Source of the DNA: TWA4 sp034086685
GTDB taxonomy: Bacteria > Bacillota > Clostridia > Lachnospirales > Lachnospiraceae
Length of the DNA stretch: 64,000 bases
Reading direction: 5' to 3'
NCBI GenBank assembly: GCA_034086685.1
Contig: JAXDZY010000016.1
Span: 5,315-69,314 of the forward strand
The stretch's first letter is position 1. Every line of letters starts with the position of its first letter. This document shows positions 1 through 7,875 of this stretch, piece by piece. A model generated the notes under the pieces. It worked only from the letters and a program-made list of their open reading frames with translations. It searched no databases and was not told the origin of the DNA. The translations under genes and the position numbers were made by a program.

Positions 1-2
1 TG

Positions 3-221
3 GCTCAGAGAATTGTCGCCAGGGAGATATTTACCGGTGATAATGATGATGAATTATTTTTTACCATGTGTATGAAGAACCCTGAAGCATATGGATGCAT
101 TAAGAAGATTAAGAAACTGATGGCGGAAAAGTACCGCTATGATCTTGGTAATGAAGAACAGCTGTATCTGTTGATTCATGTATCAAAGCTGATCAGAGAA
201 GCGGAGGCCCATCAGCAATAA
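3..221 (+). CDS. BglG/LicT-family transcription antiterminator, C-terminal part (PRD domain)
   Basis: Only the last 72 codons are inside the window; the gene enters from the left edge. The translation contains a helical segment ending in the sequence YLLIHVSKLIRE, which matches the end of a PTS regulation domain (PRD), where the regulatory His sits in an (L/I)-x-x-H-(I/V) context. Proteins of this family bind a ribonucleic antiterminator (RAT) hairpin and prevent termination when the PTS permits it. Support comes from the sequence that starts 28 bases downstream: a near-canonical LicT-type RAT overlapping a terminator. The RNA-binding domain and PRD1 are outside the window, so the family call rests on the PRD tail plus the RAT. 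Confidence 0.8.
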   Translation, partial: AQRIVAREIFTGDNDDELFFTMCMKNPEAYGCIKKIKKLMAEKYRYDLGNEEQLYLLIHVSKLIREAEAHQQ

Positions 222-248
222 TTTGTATATAATATTAAGAATCGAAAC

Positions 249-275
249 AGGATTGTTACTGAAAAGGCAAAACCT
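249..275 (+). promoter_or_regulatory. Ribonucleic antiterminator (RAT) for the BglG/LicT regulator
   Basis: The sequence GGATTGTTACTG followed by a short A/G-rich loop and GGCAAAACCT closely matches the known LicT/BglG RAT consensus. Its 3' end (AAACCTGAG) is also the 5' arm of the terminator that follows, so RAT folding and terminator folding exclude one another. It lies between the antiterminator gene and the EIIB gene and should control read-through into the latter. Confidence 0.85.
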
Positions 276-322
276 GAGTGCACTGCGGAGTGTTTGTTCC
301 GTGTGTTCTCAGGTTTTTATTT
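270..322 (+). terminator. Regulated terminator overlapping the RAT
   Basis: AAACCTGAG at 270-278 pairs with CTCAGGTTT at 308-316, followed by TTATTTT. The long loop is typical of BglG-type conditional terminators. Confidence 0.8.
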
Positions 323-423
323 TGTAATATTGACTGTCGGGATCCCGTCTTGAAAACATCAGGTGTTTCTGTTATGCTTTTTAATACAGGCAAACGGCCG
401 TATGGACAGAAGGAGGGATCATA

Positions 424-684
424 ATGATAGATAACCGCATACAGGCAGAAAAGATACTGAAGCTGGTAGGAGGATGTGAGAATGTTATTTCTCTGAGCCA
501 CTGTTTTACCAGATTGCGTTTTGTATTGAAAAATCCTGATGCAGTACAGGAAGAGGAGCTCCGTAAGCTGGAAAGTGTTCGGGGAATTCTGAATCGTCCG
601 GGAAGTTACCAGATTGTGATCGGCGTGGAGGTTACCGCCATTTATAGAGAACTGGAACCGATTTACCGGACAGAGAAGCGATAG
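424..684 (+). CDS. Stand-alone PTS EIIB domain protein (glucose/sucrose/beta-glucoside family)
   Basis: This 86-residue protein matches the EIIB domain of the glucose/sucrose PTS family, which carries phosphate on a cysteine and passes it to sugar at the EIIC subunit. Visible marks are LVGGCENVISLSHCFTRLRF, with the phospho-cysteine in the HCFTRLRF block, and the closing GSYQIVIG. In most family members this domain is fused to a membrane EIIC and often an EIIA; here the stop follows the domain directly and no EIIC remnant is seen downstream. The start follows an AAGGAGG site. Its position behind the RAT/terminator suggests control by the upstream antiterminator. It may serve an EIIC encoded elsewhere or have a signalling role; this is inference. 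Confidence 0.85.
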   Translation: MIDNRIQAEKILKLVGGCENVISLSHCFTRLRFVLKNPDAVQEEELRKLESVRGILNRPGSYQIVIGVEVTAIYRELEPIYRTEKR

Positions 685-930
685 AAACTTCTCGCAGTAT
701 ATTGTAATCAAACAGCAGTTTTACAGGGGCTGTCTGTTTGGAATAGAGAAAGGGAAGCGGCAGCATTTTTGGATGCATAACCAGTCAGCATCCGGCCGCT
801 TAAATATGATTGCTGCTTCCCGGATTCTATAAAAAGTATTTACACAACGGCCTGTGCATAAAAGCCGTGCATAAACCGGGATGAACAAGCGGCCATGAAA
901 TAGCCCCCATACACAGCGAAAGCTGTTTTA
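685..930. other. Intergenic stretch without a recognisable gene
   Basis: No coding ORF with a ribosome site and no EIIC remnant is visible. There is an imperfect inverted repeat made of GGGAAGCGGCAGCA near 751 and TGCTGCTTCCC near 812, and two copies of GTGCATAAA near 854 and 867. No function can be assigned. Confidence 0.4.
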
Positions 931-972
931 AAATCCTCTGGAAGAAAGGCAGAACTTCCGGAGGATTTTTTA
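931..972 (+). terminator. Rho-independent terminator after the EIIB region
   Basis: AAATCCTCTGGAAG at 931-944 pairs with CTTCCGGAGGATTT at 955-968 with one G-U pair, followed by a T run. Confidence 0.85.
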
Positions 973-973
973 C

Positions 974-1002
974 TTGCAATATTACCGGTTAGGATATAAG
1001 AT
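974..1002 (+). promoter_or_regulatory. Sigma-A type promoter of the 60-aa protein/hom operon
   Basis: TTGCAA (974-979), 17-base spacer, TAAGAT (997-1002). It lies directly after a terminator and about 28 bases before the first start codon. Confidence 0.6.
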
Positions 1003-1029
1003 AGTGATAGATACGGAAGGAGAGCTGGT

Positions 1030-1212
1030 ATGGGTTATTTTGAGGATGCTTTACATAATTTCGTGCAGGATTTTCAGTACGGAGGTGCGGTTCGACATCT
1101 GGTTGACCGCGGATATACTGTTGACCAGATCGTCCGGTCCGGTGAAGTAAGTCTGCCGCGCGAGAAGATTGAACAGATTGTCGAGCAGTATTTACGCGAT
1201 AAAGAAAAATAA
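1030..1212 (+). CDS. Small conserved-looking protein of unknown function
   Basis: A 60-residue acidic soluble protein with a good GGAAGGAGA ribosome site. It has no membrane segment, Cys pair or recognisable motif; the predicted helices read YFEDALHNFVQDFQYGGAVR and a C-terminal EKIEQIVEQYLRDKEK. It ends 12 bases before the homoserine dehydrogenase start and probably shares its transcript. I do not recognise the family. The strong ribosome site and tight coupling argue that it is a real gene, perhaps related to control of the aspartate pathway, which is inference from position only. Confidence 0.7.
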   Translation: MGYFEDALHNFVQDFQYGGAVRHLVDRGYTVDQIVRSGEVSLPREKIEQIVEQYLRDKEK

Positions 1213-1224
1213 GGAGTTTACCTG

Positions 1225-2532
1225 ATGAGTGAAGAAAAGACAGTAAAAGAGATCAAGGAAATCAACATAGCCCTGCTGGGCCTCGGCACAGTTGGCATGG
1301 GTGTATATAAACTGGTTCAGCGCAGGAAAAATGAACTGCCCAAAAAGATTGGATGCCGCGTGAAAGTAAAAAGGATTCTGGTTCGAAATGCACACAAGAT
1401 CAGGGATGGCGTGGACAATGATCTGATCACGGATAACTGGAATGATATTCTGATGGATGACAGCATTGACATTGTTGTGGAAGTGATGGGCGGACTGGAA
1501 CCGGCCGGCACTTATATCAAACAGGCTCTGGAAGCCGGTAAAAATGTGGTTACAGCCAACAAGGATCTGATTGCTGAAGAGGGGCATGAACTTCTGGTCA
1601 TGGCTGAGGAGAAGAAGTGCGATCTGCTGTATGAGGCTTCTGTGGGCGGCGGTATTCCTGTGCTTCGCCCTTTGAAACAGTGTCTTACCGGCAATGACAT
1701 TGACATGGTACTCGGTATTGTGAACGGAACTACCAATTATATTCTCACCCGTATGACAGAGGATGGCATGGAATTTGAAGAGGCTCTGGCGAAAGCTACG
1801 GATCTCGGATATGCAGAAGCAGATCCCACCTCTGATATTGAAGGTTATGATGCCGGCAGAAAGCTGGCAATTATGGCATCCATTGCTTTCAATTCGGTTG
1901 TGACATTTAAGGATGTACATACGGAAGGAATTACCAGGATTACTTCTACAGATATCCGTTATGCCGATGCCATGGATTGTGTGATCAAGCTTCTGGCAGT
2001 AGGTAAACAGGAAGAAGGTCAGGTTTCTGCCAATGTTTATCCCATGCTGGTTCCCAAAAACCATCCCCTTGCCAGTGTGAATGATTCTTTCAATGCAGTA
2101 TTTGTACATGGTGATGCGGTGGATGATGCCATGTTTTACGGACGGGGAGCAGGTGAACTGCCCACTGCCAGTGCGGTTATGGGGGATGTGATCGATATTT
2201 CGAGAAATCTTCTGCAGAACTGTACGGGCCGGGTAGGAAGTACCTGTTACCGGAACCTTCCGATAAAGCCTCTGGGTGAAGTGAAAAACTGTTACTTCTT
2301 CCGTTTGCAGGTGGAGGATAAACCGGGAACTCTGGCTTCCATTTCCAGTGTATTTTCCAAGCATAATGTAAGTATCAAACAGGTAATTCAGAAACCGGCC
2401 AGAAAGCATGGCAGTGAACTGGTGGTAGTAACTGATTTTGTGAAAGAGAAAGATTTTGCAAAGACGCTGGATGCACTTCGGGAGATGAATATGGTATATG
2501 AAATTTCCAGTGTGATTCGTGTATATGCGTAA
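1225..2532 (+). CDS. hom: Homoserine dehydrogenase
   Basis: Reduces L-aspartate-4-semialdehyde to L-homoserine with NAD(P)H, the branch step to threonine and methionine. The 435-residue protein has an N-terminal Rossmann motif GLGTVG (residues 19-24), the NKDLIAEEG and SVGGGIPVL blocks, the substrate-site segment DIEGYDAGRKLAIMA, and a C-terminal ACT domain beginning DKPGTLASISSVF (about residue 350 on), as in monofunctional enzymes feedback-inhibited by threonine. The start follows AAGGAGT. Threonine synthase is not adjacent but 35 kb downstream, and no thrB is seen in the window. Confidence 0.97.
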   Translation: MSEEKTVKEIKEINIALLGLGTVGMGVYKLVQRRKNELPKKIGCRVKVKRILVRNAHKIRDGVDNDLITDNWNDILMDDSIDIVVEVMGGLEPAGTYIKQALEAGKNVVTANKDLIAEEGHELLVMAEEKKCDLLYEASVGGGIPVLRPLKQCLTGNDIDMVLGIVNGTTNYILTRMTEDGMEFEEALAKATDLGYAEADPTSDIEGYDAGRKLAIMASIAFNSVVTFKDVHTEGITRITSTDIRYADAMDCVIKLLAVGKQEEGQVSANVYPMLVPKNHPLASVNDSFNAVFVHGDAVDDAMFYGRGAGELPTASAVMGDVIDISRNLLQNCTGRVGSTCYRNLPIKPLGEVKNCYFFRLQVEDKPGTLASISSVFSKHNVSIKQVIQKPARKHGSELVVVTDFVKEKDFAKTLDALREMNMVYEISSVIRVYA

Positions 2533-2565
2533 TTACTGTTTGGATAATGAGGAGGAAATACTTTT

Positions 2566-3468
2566 ATGATATGTTATGCGGCAGCGGAAACTGCAGCTGA
2601 TCCGGCAGACCAGCTTACCGCCCTGAGCGAGGTGGCCAGTGCGGCAGAGAATGTCAGTGAGAAACTGATTTCATTTGATTTTTCATCTTTGATACCGGGG
2701 CTGATTGATTTTGGGATCAAAGTGCTCGTGGTCATTCTGATCTGGGTGATCGGAAAAAAACTGACGGGTATTGTTCTGCGCTTTTTTGAAAAAACAGCAG
2801 AATATAATAAATTTGATCTGAGTGTGACAAAATTTCTTATGATTCTTATCAGGTGGTGCATGTATTTTGTGATTGCATGTATGATCCTGAACTATCTGAA
2901 TATTGGTACTGCATCTCTCATTGCAGTTCTGGGTTCTGCCGGTCTGGCAATCGGTATGTCCCTGCAGGGCAGTTTGTCCAATTTTGCGGGAAGTGTGATT
3001 ATTCTCGCCATGAAGCCTTTTCATGTGGGAGATTATATTGTTACCTCTGCCGGAGAAGGTACGGTAGATGTAATCGGTCTGATTTATACTACACTCATTA
3101 CGGTGGATAATAAAAAAATACACATTCCCAATGGTACTCTTGCCAATACCAATATCACCAATGTGTCCGCAAGTCCCACCAGGCTGGTTCGCATAAAGGT
3201 GGGCATTTCCTATTCATCTGATATCAGAAAAGCGAAAAATCTGATGGAGAAGATGATGCGCGGCTGTGAATATGTTCTGCCGGAGTCCGAAATTAAGGTA
3301 TTTGTCTCCGAACTGGGCTCCAGCAGTGTGGATCTGGAAGGAAGATGTACGGTGACCACAGAGAACTACTGGGATGCCACCTGGTATTTTGCGGAACAGA
3401 TCAAATATATTTATGATGAAGAGGGTATTGAAATTCCGTTCTCACAGCTTGATGTTCATATGAAATAA
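2566..3468 (+). CDS. mscS: Small-conductance mechanosensitive channel, MscS family
   Basis: A 300-residue inner-membrane channel that releases osmolytes under hypo-osmotic stress. After a short N-terminal helix there are three membrane segments. The pore helix GSAGLAIGMSLQGSLSNFAG is very close to the Gly/Ala-packed TM3 of E. coli MscS, and it is followed by the beta domain (KPFHVGDYIV, IHIPNGTLANTNITN) and the C-terminal alpha/beta cage domain. It has a GAGGAGG ribosome site and lies 33 bases after hom, so it is probably in the same operon. Confidence 0.95.
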   Translation: MICYAAAETAADPADQLTALSEVASAAENVSEKLISFDFSSLIPGLIDFGIKVLVVILIWVIGKKLTGIVLRFFEKTAEYNKFDLSVTKFLMILIRWCMYFVIACMILNYLNIGTASLIAVLGSAGLAIGMSLQGSLSNFAGSVIILAMKPFHVGDYIVTSAGEGTVDVIGLIYTTLITVDNKKIHIPNGTLANTNITNVSASPTRLVRIKVGISYSSDIRKAKNLMEKMMRGCEYVLPESEIKVFVSELGSSSVDLEGRCTVTTENYWDATWYFAEQIKYIYDEEGIEIPFSQLDVHMK

Positions 3469-3506
3469 TTTAACATCTATAACAATGTAAGGGAAAGGAG
3501 ATCATT

Positions 3507-4079
3507 ATGAGAAGTTACAGATTATATGAGAATGTGGATCCTGAGGCCAATATATCAGGTGAAGATTTTGATCTGGTTTCTCAGGTGAATGAGAGTATGA
3601 TGCTTGACCGGGTCTTTAAGGTGGTCAGAGCAGATATTGCGAAGAAGGGAGTTGGAAACTGCAGGAGTATTACTTTTATTCATGAGCACCAGGAAGATCT
3701 GTGTATCAGGAATTATTATGACATGGTCATAATTATGAAAAACCTGCTTGCCAATGCAATTCAGTCGGACGCCGGGGAAATCAGAGTAAAAACTGAAATA
3801 ACAGAAGATGAACTGGTATTGACGGTTTCTGATAATGGCAAAGGAATCAGTCCGGAACATAAGCCCTACATTTTTACTCCGCGTTTTTCTACCAAGAGTA
3901 TGAAACAGAGTGATACTTCCGGGCTGGGACTCTATAACGTGCGCAAAGCCATTATCAACAGCAGGGGAAAGTTTCAGATTGACAGTAATCCGGGGCAGGG
4001 TACGACCTGCACTGTCTGTTTCCCGCTGAAGGAGATTCTTGTAGAAAACGGGAAACAGCTGTCCGCCATGAACAGATAA
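3507..4079 (+). CDS. Lone histidine-kinase-type ATPase domain protein
   Basis: A soluble 190-residue protein containing the HATPase_c fold of sensor kinases: N box NLLANAIQ, G1 box DNGKGI, F-box-like YIFTPRFSTK, G2 box GLGLYNV, and a closing GQGTTCTVCFPL. The N-terminal about 60 residues are not a clear DHp domain: no H-E/D-x-x-(T/N)-P phosphoacceptor box, no membrane segment and no sensor domain can be seen. It could work as an anti-sigma-type kinase or as an ATPase partner of a separate DHp protein. No response regulator or sigma factor is adjacent; the next gene encodes an HPr-like protein. Start after AAGGAG. Confidence 0.8.
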   Translation: MRSYRLYENVDPEANISGEDFDLVSQVNESMMLDRVFKVVRADIAKKGVGNCRSITFIHEHQEDLCIRNYYDMVIIMKNLLANAIQSDAGEIRVKTEITEDELVLTVSDNGKGISPEHKPYIFTPRFSTKSMKQSDTSGLGLYNVRKAIINSRGKFQIDSNPGQGTTCTVCFPLKEILVENGKQLSAMNR

Positions 4080-4247
4080 AAGTCTTTGACAGAACGATTT
4101 TTTTAAGTTTATTAGTTTTTTTACTTTCTAAAGGTTAAAAATAGTTATTAATACTTTCGCAATATCCGAAAGTAAGATATGCTATGCACCGTTGTGACTT
4201 TTTACAGAATATTAGAATTTAATCTGAGGGAAAGAAAGGGTATTAGA

Positions 4248-4511
4248 ATGACATCAAGAACAGTTTGCGTAGGTAATAATGTAACAGATATTTCCATGAT
4301 GAGTGCACAGTTTGTACAGAAAGCCTGTGAATTCAAGAGCAATGTCATGATTGAAATCGATCATAAGAAATATGTGAATGGAAAAAGCCTGATGGGTATG
4401 CTTTCTCTGAAAGTACATGAAGGAATGATGTTACATATCATGTCAGATGGCGCTGACGAGGAACAGGCTGTTGAAACACTGGGAAGTCTGTTTGGCGAGA
4501 TTTCTGCATAA
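4248..4511 (+). CDS. HPr-like protein lacking the active-site histidine (Crh-like)
   Basis: The chosen ATG follows AAAGAAAGGG and gives an 87-residue protein of HPr size; an in-frame ATG at 4179 would add 23 residues with no HPr counterpart. The fold signature KSLMGMLSLKVHEG and the last helix match HPr, and Ser47 corresponds to the regulatory Ser46 phosphorylated by HPr kinase. The active-site segment GIHARPA of HPr is replaced by DISMMSA: the phosphocarrier His15 is Ser and Arg17 is Met. Such a protein cannot carry PTS phosphate on that His. Bacillus Crh, with Gln at 15 and Ser46 kept, is the best-known analogue. A role as a CcpA co-regulator or other signalling partner is inference. Confidence 0.85.
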   Translation: MTSRTVCVGNNVTDISMMSAQFVQKACEFKSNVMIEIDHKKYVNGKSLMGMLSLKVHEGMMLHIMSDGADEEQAVETLGSLFGEISA

Positions 4512-4587
4512 TCTGTTTGAATTTACTTATAAGTTTCATAGTTCCTTTTATTTGAACGATTAAAGTCAGATTAGTTTTCTTTTGATG

Positions 4588-4618
4588 AGGGTGCCGTCTT
4601 CCGGCGCCCTTTTCTTTG
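4588..4618 (+). terminator. Rho-independent terminator after the HPr-like gene
   Basis: AGGGTGCCG (4588-4596) pairs with CGGCGCCCT (4602-4610) with one G-U pair, then TTTCTTTG. Confidence 0.85.
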
Positions 4619-4735
4619 TGTATGGATATATGCATCTGGTTTATCCCGAAAAGAATAATTCTTTTGCTTCTTTCGTCATTGAATTTGCCTGGAAAATGTG
4701 ATAGGATAAATACAGTTTTACTGCAGAAGGGAAAT

Positions 4736-6184
4736 ATGTATATGATTACAACACAAGCTGAATTAAAGGAAATACTGGTACAGTATATCGGGGAAAACTG
4801 GATTACCGGTAAAGAAGCGGCTGTTCGGTTTCTGGAAGAGATGGAAGCAGAAGCACATGAAAAATCAGTAAAGGAGCTGATGGAATATTTCAATGATCGT
4901 TATCCTCTGGATACGCCGATTGTTTATGCAACCATATGGCAGGGAGCTTTTCTTATGAAAGCTTTCAGGGAGTGGGATGATCCGGAAAAGGAACTCCGGA
5001 GATATCTGGACGAATTTACATCCTGCCGGGAGATGCCGGAGGGAAAAGCGGGAAATCAGGCTGTTCATGCGGATGAACTTTCTTTTGAGGAGCAGGCTGC
5101 AGTTTTTGCGGGAATCGAGCTGGATGGACAGGAGATTACGGATGATTTTTACGAACTGGTATCAAGGCGATATCCTGATCTGGAAGAGGTATCGGTTATA
5201 TATATGGCCGGATGTATGGATCGCGGGAAATATAAAAAGGCCTATCCTGTTGTGAAAAAGTTTGAATCAAAATATCCGGAAGATTTTGATATTCTGAAAA
5301 GGCGTCTGGCGATTTACCGGCATGCGGGGACAAAGGAAGAGGTTCACAAAGCTGCGGCAGATATGCTGGAATATCAGAAAAAATATAATACCTACACAGG
5401 CTGGGTGACACTGAATTACGCAGCAAATGTGCAGGTGGAGTGTGAAGATATGGAAGGTGCTCTGGAAACGTTCCGTCATCTGCTCAATGACTGGAGCCGC
5501 CTGAGTCTTAAAGAAGAGGAAGGATGCATGTACGTGGCTTCAGCTTTTGTGAATATTCTCCAGCTTCCTTCCAGACTTCTGGAAAAAGATATTGCTCTGA
5601 TTGCCGTTCAGTTCTGTATGTTTGAGCAGGCCATGGAACGGGCCGGTGTGGATCTTCATACGGATCCCTATAACAATATCATTACAACTTTTGTGGTGGA
5701 ATTATCCAGAAAACTGGGGAATCCGGCTTTCCGCCCGGCATTTACCATGCTGCTGGAGACTCTGGAGGAACGCCCTGTGCTGAAGAACAGATGGTTCACT
5801 GATTCATTTGAATCAGGTCATAAGGCCCTGGAGTCTTATCAGCTGAATGAAGATACCCGTATTCCGCGGGATATCCGGTTCCTGTGCCTTTCTCTTTACA
5901 GTGACGGGCAGTCGGGGGAGGTCATGCCGTATTCGGAAAAGTATGATTTATACGAGTATGTAACGGCTGATTCCGCAAGGAAAATATTTTTCCGGGACAA
6001 CTATCCGATACTTTATGTGCGGCTTTTGAAGATGCTTAAGGAGGTAATCAGAAAAGGAACTCCGGAAGATCCTGCCGGTTTGATGAAGATGAAGCCGGTG
6101 GTGAAGGCAGAACAGAAAGTGGGCAGAAACGATCCCTGTCCCTGCGGTTCAGGCAAAAAATATAAAAAATGCTGCGGCAGATAG
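4736..6184 (+). CDS. SEC-C motif protein with helical (TPR-like) body, function unknown
   Basis: The ATG at 4736 follows AGAAGGG and a start at 4742 (MITTQAEL) is equally possible; upstream codons back to 4616 overlap the previous terminator and are unlikely to be translated. The roughly 480-residue protein is mostly alpha-helical, with repeats of the type seen in TPR proteins in the middle (for example KKAYPVVKKFESKYPEDFDI). The last about 20 residues, VGRNDPCPCGSGKKYKKCC, are a zinc-binding SEC-C motif as found at the end of SecA and in many stand-alone proteins. It is cytoplasmic, with no signal peptide. A chaperone-like or protein-binding role is possible but not shown. Confidence 0.85.
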   Translation: MYMITTQAELKEILVQYIGENWITGKEAAVRFLEEMEAEAHEKSVKELMEYFNDRYPLDTPIVYATIWQGAFLMKAFREWDDPEKELRRYLDEFTSCREMPEGKAGNQAVHADELSFEEQAAVFAGIELDGQEITDDFYELVSRRYPDLEEVSVIYMAGCMDRGKYKKAYPVVKKFESKYPEDFDILKRRLAIYRHAGTKEEVHKAAADMLEYQKKYNTYTGWVTLNYAANVQVECEDMEGALETFRHLLNDWSRLSLKEEEGCMYVASAFVNILQLPSRLLEKDIALIAVQFCMFEQAMERAGVDLHTDPYNNIITTFVVELSRKLGNPAFRPAFTMLLETLEERPVLKNRWFTDSFESGHKALESYQLNEDTRIPRDIRFLCLSLYSDGQSGEVMPYSEKYDLYEYVTADSARKIFFRDNYPILYVRLLKMLKEVIRKGTPEDPAGLMKMKPVVKAEQKVGRNDPCPCGSGKKYKKCCGR

Positions 6185-6253
6185 TATGAGATATTATAGT
6201 CAGGATAACTGTTCATAAACAGTTGCATTTTAAGGAAAGATGAGGCGAGACAA

Positions 6254-7579
6254 ATGGGACATCTTACAACAAAAGATGCTTACAAAAATCTGGAGGAGCG
6301 AATCAACTGGTTTACACAGGGAGCACCGCCTTCTGATACTCTTTACCGGATTTTGCAGGTGCTTTATACAGAAAAGGAGGCAAAATGGGTAGCAAAACTG
6401 CCGGTTCGTCCTTTTTCTCTTAAAAAGGCGGCAAAAGTCTGGGGAACCACAGAGGCCAAAGCGGAAAAACTGCTGGATCACCTGTGTGAGAAAGCGCTTC
6501 TGGTGGATTCCTGGCACAATGGGGAACGTCATTTTGTTATGCCGCCGCCCATGGCCGGTTTTATTGAATTTGCTCTGATGCGGACCAGGGGAGATATTGA
6601 TCAGAAATATCTCAGCGAGCTGTATTATCAGTATATGAATGTGGAAGAGGATTTTGTCAAGGACCTTTTCTTTGCCACTGAGACCAGACTGGGCCGTGTC
6701 TATGTGCAGGAGCCTGTGCTGACCAATGATAAAACCAATCATATTCTGGATTATGAACGTGCCAGCCATATTATTGATGAAGCACAGTTTATCGGTGTGG
6801 GAACCTGTTACTGCCGTCATAAAGCATATCATGCAGGACATCCCTGTGAAATCAATGCTCCCTGGGATGTGTGTCTTACATTTGATAATGTGGCCCGTTC
6901 TCTTGCAGAACACGGTGAATATACAAGGCTGATCTCCAAAGAAGAAGCCATGGATGTGCTGGAACGTTCCTATGACAGCAATCTGGTGCAGATCGGAGAG
7001 AATGTACGGGAACAGCCGGCATTTATCTGCAACTGCTGCGGCTGCTGCTGTGAAGCCCTGCAGGCGGCCAGACGGTTCAGCCCCATGCAGCCGGTGGCAA
7101 CGACCAACTATATTCCTGAGATATCTGCAGACCAGTGTATCGGCTGCGGCAAATGTGCAAAAGTATGTCCGATTCTTGCCATTTCCATGGAAGAAGCAGA
7201 AGTGGGGCCGGAAGGCGGCAAAAAGAAAAAGAAAGCTGCTGTGGATACGGAGATCTGTCTTGGCTGTGGCGTCTGCGCCAGAAACTGTGCCAAAGGAGCC
7301 ATCGAACTGAAACGGCGCCCGGTTCAGATTATTACTCCTGTCAACAGTACTCACCGTTTTGTGCTCCAGGCTATTGAAAAAGGCACGCTGCAGAACCTGA
7401 TTTTTGATAACCAGGCATTCGCCAATCACCGTGCCATGGCAGCTGTATTCGGAACAATTCTGAAGCTGCCGCCGCTGAAGCAGGCTCTTGCCAGTAAACA
7501 GCTGAAATCCATTTATCTGGATAAGCTGCTGTCCATGCAGGGGAAGAAGATCGTCGAAGACCGGCCGGATAAGGGATGA
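6254..7579 (+). CDS. Multi-cluster 4Fe-4S ferredoxin-type protein
   Basis: A 441-residue soluble protein. The N-terminal about 110 residues look like a winged-helix region (VRPFSLKKAAKVWGTTEAKAEKLLDHL). The centre has cysteine clusters CYCRHKAYHAGHPC and CNCCGCCCEA. The C-terminal half has two classical ferredoxin motifs, CIGCGKCAKVCP and CLGCGVCARNC, separated by a Lys-rich linker (GGKKKKKAA). The architecture matches a family of Fe-S proteins common in anaerobes whose electron partners are not defined. The ribosome site is weak (AAGGAAAGATG placed far from the ATG). It is probably a single-gene unit; nothing nearby names its partner. Confidence 0.85.
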   Translation: MGHLTTKDAYKNLEERINWFTQGAPPSDTLYRILQVLYTEKEAKWVAKLPVRPFSLKKAAKVWGTTEAKAEKLLDHLCEKALLVDSWHNGERHFVMPPPMAGFIEFALMRTRGDIDQKYLSELYYQYMNVEEDFVKDLFFATETRLGRVYVQEPVLTNDKTNHILDYERASHIIDEAQFIGVGTCYCRHKAYHAGHPCEINAPWDVCLTFDNVARSLAEHGEYTRLISKEEAMDVLERSYDSNLVQIGENVREQPAFICNCCGCCCEALQAARRFSPMQPVATTNYIPEISADQCIGCGKCAKVCPILAISMEEAEVGPEGGKKKKKAAVDTEICLGCGVCARNCAKGAIELKRRPVQIITPVNSTHRFVLQAIEKGTLQNLIFDNQAFANHRAMAAVFGTILKLPPLKQALASKQLKSIYLDKLLSMQGKKIVEDRPDKG

Positions 7580-7700
7580 TGGCTGAAATCAAAAAAATGA
7601 AAATTGCCCAATTTTCCTGTTGATTTTTTATTCATTTTAGTGTAATATATAATCATACATATGAAAAAAAGGTGTGCCTGATAAGATACTTCAGAAGACT

Positions 7701-7738
7701 GCCGGAAACAGATTACTCTGTTTCCGGCTTTTGTTTTT
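7701..7738 (+). terminator. Strong Rho-independent terminator upstream of pabA
   Basis: GCCGGAAACAG (7701-7711) pairs perfectly with CTGTTTCCGGC (7718-7728), followed by TTTTGTTTTT. It lies 120 bases after the ferredoxin gene and 138 bases before pabA. It may simply end the upstream transcript or act as a leader terminator of the pab operon. Confidence 0.9.
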
Positions 7739-7875
7739 CAGTGATATTTTTGCCGGAAGACAGAATTTGCACTGCAGCGGGAAATGGGTACATCTTTTTT
7801 TTATGAATGATCCGGGGGGATTATCTTCCTGGAGAGATTCAAATTTTTTGCATGCCGAAAAGGAGAGTTTGATTT

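Noticed and set aside
685..1020. Possible remnant of a PTS EIIC gene after the orphan EIIB
   Set aside because: No hydrophobic segments or EIIC motifs in any frame; several stops in each.
1192..2409. 405-codon minus-strand ORF opposite hom
   Set aside because: No recognisable family and no ribosome site; hom on the plus strand has all catalytic motifs. It is an antisense shadow.
6230..7429. 399-codon minus-strand ORF opposite the ferredoxin-type gene
   Set aside because: The plus strand has four cysteine-cluster motifs in frame; the minus frame shows nothing.
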